A stretch of 7,274 nucleotides of DNA, taken from assembly GCA_028717445.1 (NCBI GenBank), contig JAQUNU010000034.1:1-7274 (forward strand), in the 5' to 3' direction. How positions within the stretch are numbered: position 1 is the stretch's first letter; each line of letters opens with the position of its first letter. Shown here one piece after another: positions 6,096-7,274 of this stretch. Source of the DNA: Candidatus Portnoyibacteriota bacterium. Its GTDB lineage: Bacteria; Patescibacteriota; Minisyncoccia; Portnoybacterales; GWB1-42-6. Under the pieces are notes generated by a model that searched no databases, was not told the origin of the DNA, and was given only the letters and a program-made list of their open reading frames with translations. Both the position numbers and the translations under genes were made by a program.

Positions 6096-6133
6096 ATTTT
6101 TAGAATAATTATTTAGCTCCTTATCCTAAATAC

Positions 6134-6162
6134 ATTATATAAAACAAAAGAGCCCCTGCAAA
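6134..6162 (-). promoter_or_regulatory. Promoter of the SDR gene, overlapping the upstream terminator
   Basis: TTTGCA (6162-6157, 4 of 6 matches) is 17 bases from a perfect TATAAT (6139-6134). The -35 box lies in the loop and stem of the terminator at 6149-6177. Transcription would start near 6127. Confidence 0.6.
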
Positions 6163-6177
6163 GGACGCAAGGGCTCT
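6149..6177 (-). terminator. Intrinsic terminator of the GlsB/YeaQ-like gene
   Basis: The stem AGAGCCCTTGC / GCAGGGGCTCT (11 pairs, one G-U in minus-strand RNA) with loop GTCCTTT is followed by TTTTGTTTTAT. It begins 15 bases after the stop of the membrane protein gene. The plus strand would have a C-A mismatch instead of the G-U. Confidence 0.88.
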
Positions 6178-6191
6178 TCTTTCAGACCGAT

Positions 6192-6455
6192 TTAAAGCGC
6201 GGCGTTATTTTTGCGAAACATCCCGACAATCCAGATAAGGATAATCGCTCCGAGCAAGGCGACGATAAAGCTGTACCAATTAAATCCAGTCACTCCAGTT
6301 TTACCAAAAAAGCTCATGATGAGGCCGCCGATGAAAGCGCCGATGATACCGACGATAATATTTAAAAAGGCTCCTTGCCTGGCGTTTGTGCCCATGATCA
6401 TGGACGCGATCCAGCCCACCAGGCCGCCGAAAATTATCCAAAGAATAATGCCCAT
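6192..6455 (-). CDS. GlsB/YeaQ/YmgE family small membrane protein
   Basis: An 87-residue, very hydrophobic inner-membrane protein of the family often labelled transglycosylase-associated or stress-response membrane protein. Three helices can be seen at about 3-21, 30-50 and 58-79, with the usual family pattern: MGIILWIIFGGLVGWIAS at the start, a Gly-rich second helix (IIVGIIGAFIGGLIMSFFG), a short GFNWYS turn, and the third helix ending in Arg/Lys. The molecular role of the family is not settled; members are induced by acid or general stress in several bacteria. No Shine-Dalgarno sequence precedes the ATG, which sits in an A/T-only stretch. An intrinsic terminator lies just upstream, so either a weak promoter lies at 6456-6478 or expression depends on read-through from the small ORF at 6568-6672. 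Confidence 0.88.
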   Translation of the reverse strand: MGIILWIIFGGLVGWIASMIMGTNARQGAFLNIIVGIIGAFIGGLIMSFFGKTGVTGFNWYSFIVALLGAIILIWIVGMFRKNNAAL

Positions 6456-6478
6456 AAATTTTTAAAATTATTAGTGAT

Positions 6479-6516
6479 AAAAAATTCCGCCGCGAATCGA
6501 TCCTTCGCGCGGAATT
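6479..6516 (-). terminator. Intrinsic terminator downstream of the small basic ORF
   Basis: Minus strand AATTCCG + CGCGAA pair with TTCGCG + CGGAATT (13 pairs, one bulged base, 7-base loop), followed by TTTTTT. On the plus strand no T-run follows, so the direction is minus. It ends 24 bases before the ATG of the membrane protein gene, so it could also act as an attenuator for that gene. Confidence 0.8.
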
Positions 6517-6567
6517 AATCAAAACATTCCAAAATTAATTTATTTATAAGAGGTTAAGTCCGGATAT

Positions 6568-6672
6568 CTACGGGGTTTTTAAACGAATGGCACGGCGAGT
6601 AATCTTTTCGAGAGATAGTTCCTTTTTAGCTCGCGGTTTCTTTAAGTTTTCAGTGGTTTTATTATTTAACAA
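6568..6672 (-). CDS. Putative small basic protein of 34 residues with a TTG start, family unknown
   Basis: I do not recognise it. The frame reads (M)LNNKTTENLKKPRAKKE, continues LSLEKITRRAIRLKTP and stops at TAG. It is strongly basic (12 Lys/Arg against 4 acidic), without cysteines or a membrane segment, and could be a nucleic-acid-binding peptide or a leader peptide. Support comes from its setting: a perfect TATAAT at 6698-6693, a predicted transcript start about 14 bases before the TTG, and an intrinsic terminator about 50 bases after the stop. That makes a self-contained unit of roughly 200 bases. Against it: no ATG or GTG is available, only a weak A-rich site (AGAAAAA) precedes TTG, and so short a frame could arise by chance. 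The unit might instead encode a small RNA. Confidence 0.42.
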   Translation of the reverse strand: MLNNKTTENLKKPRAKKELSLEKITRRAIRLKTP

Positions 6673-6692
6673 TATTTTTCTAGTTGTATAAC

Positions 6693-6698
6693 ATTATA
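6693..6698 (-). promoter_or_regulatory. -10 box of the small-ORF unit
   Basis: A perfect TATAAT in a very A/T-rich stretch downstream of tRNA-Ser. No -35 match is seen at 16-18 bases. The start of transcription would fall near 6686. Confidence 0.45.
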
Positions 6699-6752
6699 GT
6701 ATATAGAATATAAAGGTTTCTTTTTTAATACTGTTTCGCTGAATGTAAAAAT

Positions 6753-6842
6753 TGGCGGAAGGGGCGGGATTTGAACCCGCGAGAGCCGTTAAGCCCTATT
6801 CGCTTTCCAAGCGAACGCACTCGGCCACTATGCGACCCTTCC
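6753..6842 (-). tRNA. tRNA-Ser, anticodon GGA, CCA encoded
   Basis: A 90-base class II tRNA. Acceptor stem GGAAGGG/CCCTTCC, discriminator G, then encoded CCA (6755-6753). D-arm with AGTGGCCGAG. Anticodon stem TTCGC/GCGAA with loop TTGGAAA, anticodon GGA at 6808-6806, reading UCC and UCU. Long variable arm AGGGCT-TAAC-GGCTCT, as required for serine. T-arm GCGGG-TTCAAAT-CCCGC. All stems pair, so it should be functional. Confidence 0.97.
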
Positions 6843-6851
6843 ATTGGCTGA

Positions 6852-6880
6852 ATTATAGTAATTTTTAGACCACATATCAA
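6852..6880 (-). promoter_or_regulatory. Promoter of tRNA-Ser
   Basis: TTGATA (6880-6875, 5 of 6 matches) is exactly 17 bases from a perfect TATAAT (6857-6852). Transcription would start near 6845, a few bases before the tRNA. This is the best promoter in the window. Confidence 0.82.
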
Positions 6881-6895
6881 GCAAAAAGTAGGCGC

Positions 6896-7273
6896 TTAGG
6901 CTAGGCGCATTTTTGGATGAAATTCGATCAAATGCTTCAATTCTTTTCCGTTGTTTCCGATAAACGCCTCAACGATTTTTTTCGCCTCCGAATCGGAATA
7001 CTGCCGCGCCGGATGCTTCATAAAATACGAGCTGACCGGAAGATAGCCGCCCATTTTGCGGTCAAGCGCTAATTTTGCGCATCTAACCGCATCAATTACA
7101 ACTCCTCCGCTGTTGGCTTTATCATCCACATCAAGCCGCAATTCGACGGAGTAAGGAATTTCGGCAAACATCCGGCCTTCAAGGCGGATAAAAGCCAGCT
7201 TTGTATTTCCTAAAAATGGGATAAAATCGCTCGGTCCGACATAGATATTGTCGGCCTTTATTTCTTTTGAAAT
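6896..7273 (-). CDS. Inositol-3-phosphate synthase, C-terminal 125 residues; gene runs off the right edge
   Basis: Converts glucose 6-phosphate to 1L-myo-inositol 1-phosphate with NAD+, the first step to inositol lipids or soluble inositol compounds. The frame is open to the window edge; the first readable residues are ISKEIKADNIYVGPSDFIPF. An internal ATG at 7171 is not the start, because family sequence continues before it. Prokaryotic-type family signatures: NIYVGPSDFIPFL, FIRLEGRMFAEIPYSVELRL, DDKANSGGVVIDAVRCAKLA and YFMKHPARQYSD. The Ser/Asn-Ser-Gly-Gly-Val-Val-Ile-Asp-Ala block belongs to the catalytic C-terminal part. The N-terminal NAD-binding domain is outside the window. It stops 16 bases before the -35 box of tRNA-Ser, with no clear terminator between. 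Confidence 0.9.
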   Translation of the reverse strand: MSKEIKADNIYVGPSDFIPFLGNTKLAFIRLEGRMFAEIPYSVELRLDVDDKANSGGVVIDAVRCAKLALDRKMGGYLPVSSYFMKHPARQYSDSEAKKIVEAFIGNNGKELKHLIEFHPKMRLA

Positions 7274-7274
7274 T

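Noticed and set aside
7169..7171. ATG as the start of a 91-residue protein
   Set aside because: Inositol-3-phosphate synthase sequence continues in frame upstream to the window edge, so this is an internal Met.

Overview
This is a compact bacterial window of moderate GC in which every gene I can support lies on the minus strand, so the text below follows transcription from high to low coordinates. The gene content and protein styles suggest a candidate phyla radiation (Patescibacteria, Parcubacteria-like) genome: a cysteine-rich GspG-like pseudopilin, a small membrane-anchored cupredoxin-like protein, short intergenic gaps, A-rich start regions almost without Shine-Dalgarno sequences, and an inositol-3-phosphate synthase. 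The lineage call is inference; no 16S or marker phylogeny is available here.

Right part (7274 to 6456): the C-terminal part of inositol-3-phosphate synthase, a tRNA-Ser(GGA) with an excellent own promoter (TTGATA, 17 bases, TATAAT) and encoded CCA, then a short unit with a TATAAT box, an unrecognised basic 34-residue ORF starting with TTG, and an intrinsic terminator.

Middle part (6455 to 3578): a three-helix GlsB/YeaQ/YmgE stress-type membrane protein with terminator; a classical short-chain dehydrogenase; a prepilin-type pseudopilin with terminator; an AlkD-type DNA alkylation repair protein; then about 316 bases without a convincing protein gene that hold a chain of hairpins ending in an 18-bp terminator, the best candidate in the window for an undescribed small RNA.

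Left part (3577 to 1): an MTH1-like NUDIX hydrolase that sanitises oxidised purine nucleotides, then a good promoter driving a three-gene operon: a cupredoxin-fold protein that has lost its copper ligands, DNA primase (dnaG), and the start of the primary sigma factor (rpoD). This is a remnant of the macromolecular synthesis operon with rpsU replaced by the cupredoxin-like gene. The sigma factor carries His where the family has the -10-reading Gln of region 2.4.

Functionally the window mixes information processing (dnaG, rpoD, tRNA), damage control (AlkD, MTH1-like) and envelope functions (pseudopilin, GlsB-like, cupredoxin-like, inositol phosphate synthesis). Most genes seem to be short transcription units with their own TATAAT box and, in four places, an intrinsic terminator.
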